Part shown: one piece after another, positions 1 to 12,959 of the stretch
Position numbering within the stretch: the first letter of the stretch is position 1
How the letters are laid out: every line of letters begins with the position of its first letter
Assembly: GCA_963971225.1 (NCBI GenBank)
Contig: OZ020267.1
Coordinates: forward strand, 72,766,218 to 72,830,217
DNA length: 64,000 nucleotides
Direction: 5' to 3'
DNA from: Melieria omissa
Lineage: Eukaryota > Arthropoda > Insecta > Diptera > Ulidiidae
The notes under the pieces: generated by a model
Database searches by the model: none
What the model saw: only the letters and a program-made list of their open reading frames with translations
Told to the model about the DNA's origin: nothing
Position numbers and translations under genes: made by a program

Positions 1-198
1 AGTTCAAAGATTGCTTTTATTTATAGGTTTGCTTATAATTTTGAATGCTCATTTTTTTCACTCGTCCGTCTGTCTCTCTATCAGTGTTAGTGTCCCTCAA
101 GTCTCTCTGAAGAGTCTGAAAGTCTCCTTGAAGTCTGTCTTAAAATCCCTGTTACATTTTTAACAGGGGAGGTAGCTAAGAGAGAAGGGGTTTACTGT

Positions 199-557
199 AA
201 AATAAAATAAAATAAAATAAAATAAAATAAAATAAAATAAAATAAAATAAAATAAAATAAAATAAAATAAAATAAAATAAAATAAAATAAAATAAAATAA
301 AATAAAATAAAATAAATTTAAATAAAATAAAATAAAATAAAATAAAATAAAATAAAATAAAATAAAATAAAATAAAATAAAATAAAATAAAATAAAATAA
401 AATTAAATAAAATTAAATAAAATTAAATAAAATTAAATAAAATAAAATAAAATAAAATAAAATAAAATAAAATAAAATAAAAAACTAAAAATAAAATAAA
501 ATTAAATTAAAAATAATTAAAAAAAAATAAAATAAAATAACATAAAATAAAATAAAA
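199..557. repeat. AAAAT pentanucleotide microsatellite
   Basis: A run of AAAAT units with only a few AAATT-type variants between about 395 and 440, becoming irregular after 480. A second array of the same unit lies at 30703-31015. No coding potential. Replication slippage is the usual origin. Confidence 0.95.
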
Positions 558-2551
558 ACCCAAATTGGTCAAGCTTCTGTCTCCTAACTTTTGCATTCTC
601 CCAGAACCAATGTAATGCTTTGCTTAAAAAAATCTGAATTTATATAGGCGCTGATTTGTATAAAAAACGTCTAGCAACCCCCTTCCCCCGAAGCAACACC
701 ACCAACAGTCCGAGAACGTTTCAAATTTAAATACATAAATCACGTACAACTCACTCGGATCTCGTTCAATTCGGCGTTGAGGGGCCAAGCCACGCCAAGT
801 CTGTCCGAACAACAACGTAATTGGCGCTGCTTTTCGAGCGCCAAAAGCATTCCGCACTGTTGCGGCATGTTTGCATGTTTTAGCGGCATTTATTTCGGTT
901 GCATTCTTTCGTGCTGCATTTCCTGCACAATGCACAATGCTCGCTCAAAAAACAAAAAACCCGCCAACAAAAAAATCCAAATGAAAGCAAAACAAATGCA
1001 GCGCGCTCGCAATTATAAGAACACAAATGCTCGGTTGATTGTTGTATTTGTAACGGCGCTAGTGATTACGTTTGTACTTCCGTTTCTGTGCTTAAAGCTG
1101 TACTTTGTGTGTGTGTGTGCGATTACTGTCGAAATGTGAAAAGCACTCAAAGGCGACCAGCGTGCAATGCCAAAGCGGCGGGCGTGTCGACGATTGCACC
1201 GCCAAGCGGGTTAATTTCCGGGCTTTAGTTGCTCTGGTTGTGGTTTCTTGCATTGTATTTTTTGCAATTTACTGCTTTTACTGTTGTTGTTGTTGTTTTC
1301 GTCTGATCCGCCTGTGCAATGCTGGGCATTTCATTCTACGCCGAACTGAGGCCATGTGGCTGGACGGTTGAGTGAAATTTGTTTGAATTTTTTCTGCTAC
1401 AAATCGTTGTTAAATTTCATCATTGGCGTACACATTGTTGTTGTTGTTGTTTTTTCTTTTAGCAAACAAAAAATACACTTGTTGTTGTTGTGGCTTAAGT
1501 TATGCCTGGCAATTTAATAAAGGGTGCGCCTTTGCTGCAGCTGACTCGGCTCCGCACTGTTCGCTTTCTTTGTGCCAAAATGAAAAAAAAAGTTGAAAAA
1601 ACTGCACACCAAAAGGCAAATCTCCCTGCCAAATTCTGTATGTGTATGTGTTGTGTTGTGTTGTGAAATTGTTTCGCTGAATTTTCGGCGTATTTAAGCA
1701 AATTAAAACCATAAAGCCTGCAATGCTGAAATGCTGCCGTCATCCAACGCGTTGCAGCTTCGCGTGCGTTGTGGCCGAGGCCGTAAATTATGATTTTAAT
1801 TTTACTAAAAGTAAAAGTGCATTTGTGTTATAAATAACATTATCTGGCAGTAGTACACAATTGTACATACAACATTTACATTTACATAGGTGTCTGGCTA
1901 AAAAAATGTATTTATGAAGCGAATTGTTTTTCTACTAATTAAGTGGAACACAGACTCGATGAAAATTGCTTGCAGTAAAGTTTTACAATTATTGCTTTAT
2001 CAATAAATTAAATTTAGTATTTACAAAATTATATACAGTGACTAATGAAATTAATTACGTCATTCTGCACTACGACAATCGATGATGTCAAATTTCATCA
2101 TTTATTTAAGCCACTCTTAGTGACTGGAATTGGATGGAGTAAGCATTACGAATGGGGAATTTTATAATTTTATTAAAAAGCAAGAATAGAAATAAAGAAA
2201 GAATATTTTTTGTGGAATTTACTTTTCTTAAAAGCGAATGAAGTTAAAAATTGAAAAATATTGAAAAAATTACTGTTATTTTATGACATGATCCATCCAT
2301 TTAAGAAAAGTTGCCATAAAATAATCCTTTGACATAATAAACATGTAAGAAATCTTTAGTTTGAACTCAAAGCTGCTAAGAGATATAAGACTGTTCGGTA
2401 CAACACTTCAGATAACTGGGGACTGGTAGATTGGGTAAGAAAAGATTTGGAGGTCTGTGTAGGTCGCATTTCGGCTCCTAAACCCAAATTTGCTTACATA
2501 TTCTGCTTCAAAAAACTATTAAATCTATGTTGAAACAAACTAGAAACAACC
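558..2551. other. Gene-free DNA with short simple repeats
   Basis: No convincing gene. Short reading frames near 624-1743 are low in complexity and lack any family motif. Short GT (about 1104-1118) and TTG tracts (about 1281-1299 and 1435-1452) are present. The style matches fly intronic or intergenic DNA. Confidence 0.6.
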
Positions 2552-3930
2552 TGCAATAAAAAAGCTGAAGCTGAACGAAACTGCGGGTGTAGACGGCATA
2601 CAAACAGAGCTAATGCTTGCCGACCCACAAATATCACCTGAAATCCTCCATCCTCACATTTCTACTGCCTGGGACAGGGAGAAGTTGTCTCCGTTATGGA
2701 CAAAAGGCATCATTGTAAAGGTGCCGAAGAAGAGCGACTTGCGGGACTGCGGCAACTGCAGAGGAATAACCCTACTCAACACCATCTACAATATAATAGC
2801 CACAATCGTAGAAAGTAGACTGCAATGTGCCGAAAGCTCCCTAAGAGATGAGAAAGCTGGCTTTCGCCCTCATCGGAGCTGTGTTGACCAAGCTAACACA
2901 CTCCGCATCATAGTAGAACAATCAATTGAGTGGCGCTCCGCGCTGTACATGTTCTACATCGACTTCAAGAAAGCATTCGACACAATAAAAAGAAGCGCAA
3001 TTTGGTTCGTATTGAGTAGAAAGGGGGTCCCCCAGAAACTAATTCGTCCCAGCAGAGTGTTGTACGAGAACTCTGAACTGGCAGTACTTCACAACGGCAA
3101 CATCAGCGATTCTTTCACTACCAATGCAGGAGTCAGGCAAGGCTGCCCCCTGTCGCCTCTCCTCTTCGCCATCGTACTGGACGACGTCATGAGTAAACTC
3201 ACCCTGCACCAACGAGGCATCGTATGGACCTTCATCAGGCATCTCGAGGATTTGGACTTCGCTGATGACATCTGTCTTCTCTCGCACAAACTCCGACATG
3301 CAAGCAAAAGCCGATTGCCTGGTTGCGCTGGCACACACCGTCGGTCTGGAGGTAAACATCGCCAAGACCAAGGCCATGAAAGTCAATCAGCAGCACAACC
3401 ATTTCATGATTGAAGGCTGCGCCGTGGAGTTCGTCGACAGCTTCTGCTAACTCGGAAGATGCCAACTGCAGACTGAGTTAAGCCAGGGCAGCGTTCGGAC
3501 GGCTGCATTCAGTATGGGCAAGCTCGCAAATCTCCAGACGCACGAAGCTATGAATATTCAACGCATGTGTGATACTGCGAATCATCTGCAGTATATTCTG
3601 GCCCACGACAATCAGTAACGCAGCGCTGTGGAATATTACCAATGAGGAACCCATTCTGAGGCAAATAAATCGAAGGAAATGGAAATGGATAGGTCATACA
3701 CTAAGAAAACCTCCCGACACCATCACGGGAATGGCACTGGACTGGAACCCGCAAGGGAGTAGAAGTCGCGGTCGATCAAAAAACACCTGTAGAAGGTCGA
3801 TCCTAGCCGCTGTCAATACCACATGGAACGGCGCAAAAACAACAGCCCAGAATCGTATACGATGGAAGAGTCTTGTTGAGGCCCTATGCTCCAGTGAGGA
3901 GTGAACAAGGAATACAAAAATAAAAAATGT
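2552..3930 (+). pseudogene. Non-LTR retrotransposon (LINE) fragment: reverse transcriptase and C-terminal domain
   Basis: A 5'-truncated LINE copy; the endonuclease region is absent. The reading frame from 2613 (266 codons) contains reverse-transcriptase blocks in order: motif A (YIDFKKAFD, residues about 115-123), motif B (VRQGCPLSPLL, about 174-184) and motif C (FADD, about 216-219), so both catalytic aspartate blocks remain. The frame then shifts: the next block (VGLEVNIAKTKAMKVN) is read from 3265-3450, and a conserved C-terminal domain rich in Arg and Trp (RKWKWIGHTLRKP, then a GRSKNTCRRSI stretch) is read at 3569-3904. At least two frame breaks make the copy inactive. The 3' end is near 3930, where the sequence turns A-rich. 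By its C-terminal domain it belongs to the LINEs annotated as endonuclease-reverse transcriptase in many animals. I cannot assign a clade. Confidence 0.88.
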
Positions 3931-5062
3931 TTAAACGTGATTTAATGAAAAACATCATGTTTGAATTAGTCACTTAAACATCCATAGTTCCTTAACCAGA
4001 CAAGTTATAACATACAATCTGTATTGAAACTTTCAAGCTTGACATTTTTATAAATTTTTTGTAGATATGCAATCAAAGAGAAACAAATGAGGACATTTTT
4101 TTTTCATCTTAAATATTTGGTTTTCTATTTCATTGTGAGTAGTAGAGTCAATGAATCGCTTGTACATATATACAAACGATTAATTTACAATGCCACGTAA
4201 AAGACACGTAGCAAGTTAAATGTCCTTCATGCTTCGATGCGCGTAAAAATTGAATGTTACTACGCACTGTTCTCAGCGCAGCTGCTAGAAATTTTTCTTC
4301 AACTTCTTCACAAATGTATGTGGGTTTGTATGTATTAACGCATTGCGAGTCAAAGTAATTTAGATAAATGCATAACGATTAGTTTTCATTTCCTTTCTGC
4401 TGCTCAAATTTTTTGATATCTGGCTTTGAGGAATTATTTGTGTTCTTTTTCAGCTTTAGCTTCTTTTTAATTCTGTTTATCTGCTGGTCCAAGACACATG
4501 TTGCTTGTTGCTTTATTAAAAATTGACAATGAATTTCGGCAACGAATGGTTGGCTTAGTGTGTTTTCAGCCATTTCAGAATGATTCAGAAGCTCAATCAG
4601 GTTTGTGGCGTCTTGAATCTTTATTTCGCTGTTTACCAAATCAAGTCAGAATTTACACTTGGAAACAATGCGTATGAATCATTTTCATAAAATATATAAA
4701 CTGTCACTGTCTTGCAAAGATTACACAAGTTCAAGGTTAGTTGTATTCAACTCACTTTTAATGTCTTTCAAACAATGCTCACAACAATTTCAGACAGGAC
4801 CAAAATAAATCCAACTGAATATAGACTGTGTGCACAAATTTGATCCCGCAACAACAACAACAACGCCTAGTAATATATCAAAATAACTTTAATGCCAACA
4901 GTCGCCACTAATTTTAGCAAAACATAAATGAAATTAGACCGAGACCGATCGACCAATGCGACATTCCAAATGTCCGAGTAAAACAATGACATTTCAATTG
5001 ACAGTTGGACAGGCGAACAGATAAATGGCTTTGGAACAGACACGTATGCGACTTTTATGACT

Positions 5063-5093
<31 letters not shown>

Positions 5094-8000
5094 GCTATAA
5101 GAAACCCAGCCGAGTGAATGCATGTGGCAGTTGAAGCACAAAAACTCACTTCAACATCTGATAAGGCAAAAACGAGCAGAAGTATTTGAAATTATTACGA
5201 CATAACTTTTGTGGTAAGCAATAAATCAAACTTTATTGAGCAGCACACGATACAGCCGAGCGTTGCTAAGTGCAGCGCCAGCAGAATCGTTGAAAACCAA
5301 TGCCAACAAAAACTTCAACTTCAACTCCAACTTTCAGCGTGGAATATGTATGAAGCGGCGGCAAGGTGGCAAAAAAGCATTAATCATGCAGACTGTAGTT
5401 GTTTTTTTTACTTGATGCGGTGAAATCTCAATTCAAGTTAAATTCAATTTTCGCAGCTAAAGAAATAAAGTGAAATGCGTTTGCAGCAAAGGGTGCTTGC
5501 TCTGCGGATTTTGGTTGGCTTTGAATGAAGTTTTTAAAGACAGGGAGCTCAAGGATAAGCTTTAGCTTTCAAGATGATGTTGACTTTTCTTTTTTGCTGT
5601 CTCTTATATAAGGAAAGCTGTTTGACAACAAGAACTGCAAGCAAAATTTTACATATGCGCACCTGATGGCCGTAATGTGGCCACAATTCTTGATTACACT
5701 GCAGCCTTAATTTCACGCGGTGAAAAATTGTTTCAAAGCCAGCTTTGCAAACGCGCAGTGTGGAATAAAAGTATATAAAGAAACAAAATTTCTATAAATA
5801 AATTATAAATATATAGAAAAAAAAATGTTTAGTAAATAAAGAGATGAAAAAATCTATAAAAGAATTTTATTATTTTACAAATTTTTATAAATAAACAATT
5901 CAAAATTACTATTTTCAAATCAAATTAAAATTGTAAAAAAATAAATTTTAAGCACTAAAAATGCAATTAAAATTCAAAATTAATAACGTAAAAAATTAGT
6001 AATTTTAAAACTATGCCAAGTTTAAAATCAAATATAAAACACTTAAAACTAAATAACATACAAAACTAAATACAAAACATAAAGATTATACAAATCTTTC
6101 CTAAAAGTATTATTAAAGCGCTTTTGCAAAATTTTTTTACTCGATTTCATCGACACTTTGATTTGTCGAGTGTCGATTGTTGTCGTGTTCCCATTTATTT
6201 ATGTGCTCGTTGCAGTTTGCGCGCTTTGGCAGTTTGTGTGACCGTTACGTTCGTCCGCTGTAGGCACACTCACCCATCAAAGTGAAATTGATCATCAAAA
6301 ATCTTTTCCAAACCATATATGTATTAACGGAGCCTGCAAGCCAGCGCGCCATGGACTGATTTTCCTTTGTCCATACACATTCGTTTCCCCCGTCCCGCAA
6401 AAAATTGCTCGTATAAAGAGAACACGCTGGCCAAGTGCGCCATTGTCGCTGTGGTGCTGCGCGAGCGGCGGATGTGGTTATGGCTGCTGTGCTGCCAATG
6501 GTTGGCCTCATTGACACTTGAATTATGGCCAACGTCGAAGTTGAGGAGTAGAAAAAACCCCTAAAAATCGATATTTGCGCACACAATCAACCGCACACTG
6601 CGTCTGTACGCGGAGAGCAATGAAAACAAAAACAACAGCTAGCAAAGCACAGTGGCCCAGTGGCACCGTAACAGACATGTTCGTCGTTTGCCGCTCAGCC
6701 ATTCAGGACGCCAGCCAACTGCAGAGCGCCAGCAACAAGCGGTTGCTGTATGCTGCCAGTACAAAAGTGTTTAAAGTGAAATTTGCGCCTAATGATATGC
6801 AACATTAATAATGCGCGAATTTTGTGGGCGCTACCGAAGCGGTAGCGGTGTGTGTGTGTGTGTGTTTCCGTGTGCAGCGAATCACAATCGCTTGGCGAAC
6901 ATGTTGGCGCGTGCACGTTTAACAGTTGCGCCATGTTGCCAACTTCACTTTGTTGTTTGTCAATTGTTGGCTGTTGTTTTTTTAGTTTTTGTTGTCTGTT
7001 GTCGTTGTTGGCTGTTAGTTGTCGATTCGATAGTTGCTGATGGGCTGCTGCAGTTTGTTTGCTATGATTGCTTTTATAGCGCCTAAAATTGTGCTATACA
7101 TTATTTATACGACAATGTGTCGTTGGTGTGGCATTGTCTCGTTCAACTGCATCAACATGGCTGCCAACATAGCATCACCGTCAGCAATTTACAGCTTTTG
7201 TAGCATATTTTTAAGCGTCGTTAAGCGGGTTTGAATGAAATTTAGCAATACAAACAAATGCACATAACATACACACACCGATATGATGTTAATGCATTTT
7301 GGTGCATTCACCGTGCGCAAACGGTTGGTTGTGGCATTCGCGGCTGTTGAGTGGTGTGGGACGGAGTAAACTAAAATTGAGCGATAACGAAAATGTGTTG
7401 TTGGCGTTCAATGTGTACAAAATTTATAATGGAAGCGGATCAGTTGAGCGCTATCAATGTGGCAATCATTCAATTACGCGTGGTTGCGAAAGCTTTTTGC
7501 CGACAGCTTTTGGGCGCAACGCTGCGTGAGTTGTGGCCAAACGAATTGACAATGCACAACTAGTTGTACACATGCAAGCAATGAAATTTTAACAATTGGT
7601 TTGGTTGTTGTTGTTGTACATATGTACTCGTTAGTAGTTATGTATGTTCATATGAGAGTGTGTGCTGCAATGTATTTTCATAAAAGACACACAAACTGCA
7701 GTGGTTACTGTATGTGAAGCCGTTTCTATTCATCTGAGATGAAAAAATTGCTCTTCGGAACTTACTTACTTAAGTGGCCACAACAACCCAATACAGTGTT
7801 ATGGACTGCTGTAAAAGTTTTCTCTAGTCGTCTCATGAGGTCGTATTGTCTCCTGGTCACACCAAGAGATAATAGGAGCTCTTCAATCTGGTCCTTTCAC
7901 CAGAGGTACGATGTCTCTCTTTGTCGACAACATTCAACTACTGAGTTGTAAACATTTTTCATTGGAGCTTTATTTTCCATACGGAAGAGACGTTCTGAAT

Positions 8001-8564
8001 GGTTAAAGATATTTTGAAGTATGAAGCATGTTGTATGTGAATTTTTTAACCACAGTGTAATCTCCCGTGGAAGTCACTTGAGGATCTTCAGGTCTTTAGG
8101 CAAAAATTTTTCCAGCATCGATCTTGACTTCGAATCAAGCCCCCATTCTGTACTCAAAACGGTGTTTCCTTAGCTTGCATTCTTTCAAAAGGAATTCAAT
8201 GCTGCCTGGTTCTCTATGGACGCAAATGGAAAGCTTTAGGCTTCGCATCCTTTGACAATTTAAATGATTTCAATGCTGCTAATCTAAGAGACCAGTTAGG
8301 ATCAATACAAAAATCAAACTGGCCCAATCTTGTTCTCGCATAACTTGCAGTAGAGTTAATACATCACTTCTTTCATCTTGTGGTACCACAATGGTCCCAA
8401 CTTGTGGCACAAGTGTGTCCTACGGCAAGGTTCCATGCCATGACAGTTACTTCAGCCTAACCTGTACCTGGTTAGGTCGCACTCAAAGGTCTCTAAAGCT
8501 CATTGTAATGTCGGAATGTATGACACACCTTCAGTCATGGCTTGTTTTTTGAGCTCTCTGCAAC
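3931..8564. other. Gene-free DNA
   Basis: No reading frame here has a recognisable family motif. Simple tracts include AC at about 5068-5092 and GT at about 6848-6866. The stretch 5770-6110 is very AT-rich. At 6131-6170 a short imperfect inverted repeat (CGACACT...AGTGTCG) could form a hairpin. The part from 7740 to 8560 has more even base composition and may be old repeat DNA, but I do not recognise it. Confidence 0.55.
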
Positions 8565-8568
8565 TGAA

Positions 8569-8826
8569 CCCTTTCGGGACGGAGTTTAATTTTGAAAACC
8601 AAAATACTCGTAGTAAAAATGTTCTCATGCTATGAAAATTGGTCGTACAAAGTTATGTTGCATACTCACAAATTCTGAAATTATCCTTTTTTCCAGAGAC
8701 ATATAAGGCGAATAATTAATCATAAGATCTGAATAATAACTTTTCGTGGGTGATGGGATCTGAATAATTATTTTGAGGGGCCTTAAAAACTTACTTAGAC
8801 GTATTATCTCAGTAGTCCTGAAAGGG
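8569..8826. mobile_element. Possible degraded TTAA-type (piggyBac-like) MITE
   Basis: Ends are inverted: CCCTTTCGGGACGGAG at the left and, on the opposite strand, CCCTTTCAGGACTAC at the right. The flanking tetranucleotides are TGAA and CTAA, each one change from TTAA, the target that piggyBac elements duplicate. Length is 258 bp with no coding potential. The imperfect flanks and short terminal match make this tentative. It resembles the better-supported TTAA elements at 54942 and 61442, whose ends also begin with C and a CTTTC/CTTC stretch. Confidence 0.4.
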
Positions 8827-8830
8827 CTAA

Positions 8831-9380
8831 ACGAATTGGTTTACTTTTTCCAGAGGCACATTAAAATTTTAGCAGATAAAATATTAAAAAATCATTGTAA
8901 ATTTCATCGAACTGAATGTTTGTTGAATTAAGTCTTTGGTCTCGATAGATATAAGTCTTTCATCTTTCATTTGGAGGGTTCAAGGAATTGGGGTACTTTT
9001 TTCAAAGACAAACTAAATTCTTAGCAGCTAAAAAATTCAAAAATCATCGTAAATTTCATTGAACCGAACGTTTGTCGTTGGTTTCGATAGGTCTAAGTCT
9101 GTCATTGCGATTTATAAAGTACCACACTTCCGACATTCAACCATTGCATGTCTCTATCTCTGAACGAATGAAGTGTTTTATCTTCTCCAAGGACAAACTA
9201 AATCTTCAACAGCTAGTTTTAAGATATCAACCAGAGAAGAAAATCTCTTGCAGCTATTCAAAATGTCATAAAATTCTCTCTCATCTTCTTCAACGACAAA
9301 ATAAATCGTCAGCACTTAAGTTTTAGATATCCACCAGTAAAGAAAAACTGTTGCAGCTATTCAAAATGTCATCAAATTGT
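8831..9380. repeat. Diverged tandem repeat, about four units
   Basis: Units of roughly 100-150 bp follow one another. The first pair (about 8831-8966 and 8985-9105) shares an AATTGG start, an AAATTTCATYGAAC core and a TCTCGATAG/TTTCGATAG end. The second pair (about 9180-9274 and 9284-9379) shares TTGCAGCTATTCAAAATGTC. The reading frame at 9072-9326 lies across this repeat and is probably not a gene. Confidence 0.6.
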
Positions 9381-10045
9381 TACAATTTTTTCCCTTCTAT
9401 CTGCCTGACTGACTGACTGACTGCTAATGCTCTAATCGATTTTATTGATCACTTCATTGCCATACAAATGCCATATCCGTCACGTCTGGTGGTTTGCTTT
9501 GCAAACATCATCATTCAACTGCTTAACCAATGCTGAAACTTGGATGTCCCTCTGTTGCTATTCTAAACTAAAATTGTTTCCCTTAAATAAATCTTCCGGT
9601 TTACAATTCAACGTTTCTGTAATTGTTTTGTACAGCATACCTACTCGTTTCTTTGCATCTGACAATCTGGCCAACCTGGCCACCTGCTGCTATGTCTGAC
9701 ATTTCAATAATGCCGCTTCAATCATGATGACATCGTTTCGATGCGAAATTGTCAGGTTGTCAGTTCGAGAGGCGTTGCAGAGTCAATACGTGCACCAGCC
9801 GTCCTATGTGCAGCAATGCCTTCGAGAGATGCAATGCCAGTGCAGAGGAAATCTTACGCACACTTGCACAACTAAACCGAAACAATTCCAGCTGGTAGAA
9901 AAGTCCATGCTGCACTGAGCAATATTCAGAAAACTCTACTTTTTCTTCATTGTAAGCAGAGCGTAAAAATGTGTGCGTAAGTATGAGTGTGTGTGTGTGG
10001 CATTGATCTGACAATTTGCACTGAAAATCGAAAGCAACCCTGCAA
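9381..10045. other. Gene-free DNA
   Basis: Contains a short TGAC tetranucleotide run (about 9408-9423) and GT tracts near 9990. Short reading frames lack recognisable motifs. Confidence 0.5.
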
Positions 10046-11156
10046 GCAATTCGGTAGTCGACTACAAAAATAACTCACTTCTAGTTAACTTTCATAACCT
10101 AACTATAAGCTAACTACAAAGTAATGCAGACCTTCCCAAAAACCAATGCAACTTTTGCTTTTTGGCATATTTTAAAGAACAGTTAATTGCTATTTGTTCT
10201 TACGCGAAGTTATGTCCCTAACTATAAGCTAACTATAAAGTAATGCAGAACCCACCCAAATTTAAGGCGTGCGTTTATGGCATAGGAATTTAAAAAACAG
10301 CTAATTGTTGTTTTTTTTTGTTCTTTGGAATTTTATTTTACATATTTGTCATTTTCTTTCGTGCATTATGAAATCATAATCAGTGCTTAGTCTCGTGCGT
10401 GCGGTCGGAGTCCTAACTAAATTGAATTGTTAAACAATTTTATATAATTTTTTCAAGTGATTGCTTTAGTTTTAATTATTTAAGCTAAGCCAAAATGAGA
10501 GGTGCAAGCAAAAGAAATTTAAGAAGCCTTTGAAAAAGGAAAGGGATTCGTATTCAAATAAATTAAATTCATGTAATGTTGGTAAATCAGAAGCCACCTG
10601 TTCCTCTGCTAATGTGCAGAGCCAAAACGGAATTTATATTGAAAATATTTGTGTCCAAGAAAATTGTTCCGAAAAAATTGTCCAACAAAAAATGCATTAA
10701 AAGAAAAAATCGGTGATTGGTATTTTAAAAATAGGCCATCTCGCAAGTGTTTTCAAGAGTTGTTAGGTATTTAGACATTTTTCAAATAAAAAAGGAAATA
10801 CAAAAATTTTAAATTTACAAAACAATCATAGAAATATCCATTTTAACTAATAGTTGAGTTGAGTTATTAACTAATAGTTGAGTTATAGCTGATTTAAATA
10901 AAGTCAACTTGAAGCTAACTGAAATGTAATTAGTTTATAGCTAACCACAAATTAGATAACTTTTAACTAACTTTTAAATAACTAACTTTAAGTTAGTTGA
11001 AAAGTCATGCAGAGACGGACAATTGACTACTGCCTAGGCCATCGCCATGTTAAAATAGTCAGTTGGCTCCATTGAAAATAATCCAACTATCAACCACAAC
11101 TAGTTGAGAATTAGTTAGATTAAAGTGCGTTAAAAGTTAATTGAGTTGCCGGCAGG
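10041..11156. mobile_element. Candidate decayed mobile element, class uncertain
   Basis: The two ends start with a similar inverted string (CCCTGCAAGCAATTC on the left; CCCTGCCGGCAACTC read from the right). They are followed inside by many AACTATAAGCTAACT-like subterminal repeats (10100-10250 on the left, 10850-11000 on the right). I found no target duplication, so the boundaries are weak. Between them, about 10495-10775 reads with frameshifts as a lysine- and serine-rich stretch, then a block ending near KEKIGDWYFKNRP. This may be the start of an element-encoded protein, but I do not recognise the family. Confidence 0.35.
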
Positions 11157-12657
11157 GAATTCACAGCGTACGTGTAGCTCTTTCAGCGTACGCACATATA
11201 TTTGTATGTAAATATGTTCGTTTTATACATAGATGTGTGTGTGTGTGTGTATGGGAGCTTACTTGCGTTGCTTCAGTGGTGGCGCTCTGGTTAATTCGTC
11301 GCCGCTTTCGTCGTCTACTTACAAACATACAAATCTGCTTACAAGCACATATTCCCATTCATACCGTTTGTGTGTATTTGTGTGCCACTATAGTGTAATA
11401 TATTTTCTTGTTGTTGTTGCTCTGCTTATTTAAAAAATATCTATGCAGCTGCGGGAAATCACTAAAATCAAAATGAAAAAAATCACACAACGATTTTGCA
11501 TTGATGCACAGTTCAAGTGTTTCGCTTTATACGATGACATCAAGCTTCAATGTAATAGATTTCATTTTTGTTTAAATATTTTCATTTTTTAATTGCTGTT
11601 CAAAGAATGCAATTCAAATTCATATGACTTCATTTACAATAACTCAAACCATTCGCCGGACAATGTGAAAATGATTTTTTGTTGCAATGAAACTGAATTA
11701 AAATTGTTCAAGCTAAAATAAATTAAAATACATTTTTAAATGCCATGTGAAATATGCGGCTGTAATAATGTGTGCAAGCGTAGGCTTTCGCCCACGCACA
11801 CGCACACGCACACAGCCTGTTGAACAAAAACATTTCGTTGATTTTTTTGGTGATTTTTCTTTGTTTTTCCTTTCGACAAAATTCAACAACAATCACTTGA
11901 GCACGCTTTGTGAAGTTGCATGAAAAAAAATTAAGACAAAACCAATAGGCGGAAGCAATGCAACATTGCTTTTGCTGGCCCCAAGTTCGGCTCGTTGGTT
12001 CCGTTCGGCGCTGTGGCTGCAATTGCAGACGCACGCGCTAAAAGCCACCCGGGGCATATTTTCAAGTATCCAGAGAAAAAGCACAGCAAAAAAACGCTCC
12101 TACATAAAAGAAAAATATGCAAAAGATGAACAAAGCGCCAGGCGCAACTTACGCACCGAAGCGTAGTGAGGGCAAATTATAATACATACAAAGTTTAACA
12201 GAGCTGCCTGGCTGGCTGGCTGGAGGGATGACTGGTGGGATGGCTGGCTGTCGTGTTGTATGACTGGCTGCAATTTGTAGGTCAAACGAAATGAAAATTC
12301 CCAGCGTGGGCGCCTTGAATGTTTGCGTTGGCAGTGATCTATGCGGCGTTCGAGTACAACAACAATTACATTAGCAACAACAACTAAAACAAGAATAAAA
12401 ACAACAACAACAGCAAGCCCAATTAATGAAAGGTGACCAAATATTTTCGTTAGTTAAAACGATTCAAGTTGGCAAAATTTTCATTCGTGTTTATGAATAA
12501 AAAATTAAATTAATTATAACAAAATAAAAACAATATTTTAATAAAAAATTTAATATATTTTAACTAATAAAAAAATAGGTCTCTCTATTTTAGAATTTTT
12601 CATATTTTCAATTTTTATTATTTTATAATTTTTAATACATTTAAAGGGATGACCCTA
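11157..12657. other. Gene-free DNA with GT/AC and GGCT tracts
   Basis: GT tract at about 11232-11250, AC-rich tract near 11795-11812, GGCT-type repeats at 12208-12265 and CAA runs near 12360-12415. No convincing gene. Confidence 0.5.
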
Positions 12658-12661
12658 TTAA

Positions 12662-12902
12662 CCGTAGGTCGAGCTTCACAAAAATTAAGGAATCCTATCC
12701 TATGTATACAAAGAAGGAAATCATAAGCTTTTCAATTTTCTCAACACCTCTTTCTTAAAAAAGTGTGAAAGATGGTTTTAAACAAACATAATCCCAACAC
12801 AAACAACGTCATAAGAATGGTTCAATTAATTACATCCTGAAAAAAGTTATAATAAAACAAAAAACCAAATGTATCATTTTTGATACAAAGCTCGATCTAC
12901 GG
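12662..12902. mobile_element. TTAA-flanked MITE (241 bp)
   Basis: Inverted ends CCGTAGGTCGAGCTT (left) and CCGTAGATCGAGCTT (right, opposite strand) match at 14 of 15 positions. Each is flanked directly by TTAA (12658-12661 and 12903-12906). A TTAA target duplication is typical of piggyBac and Kolobok elements. The interior has no coding potential, so the copy is non-autonomous. Confidence 0.75.
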
Positions 12903-12959
12903 TTAATGCAAAGCATTGCGTTGGTTCAGGAAGGATATAAAGGTTAGTAGATAGGGATT

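Noticed and set aside
777..1371. Overlapping frames of 120 and 88 codons
   Set aside because: Both are rich in Cys, Phe and Val from TG-rich DNA and have no motif or splice support.
2040..2150. CAGTGACTAA and TTAGTGACTG as inverted ends of a small element
   Set aside because: Only about 10 bp match and no target duplication is visible.
8831..9380. CRISPR-like repeat spacing
   Set aside because: Units are long and diverged, without constant repeats and unique spacers, and the DNA is eukaryotic.
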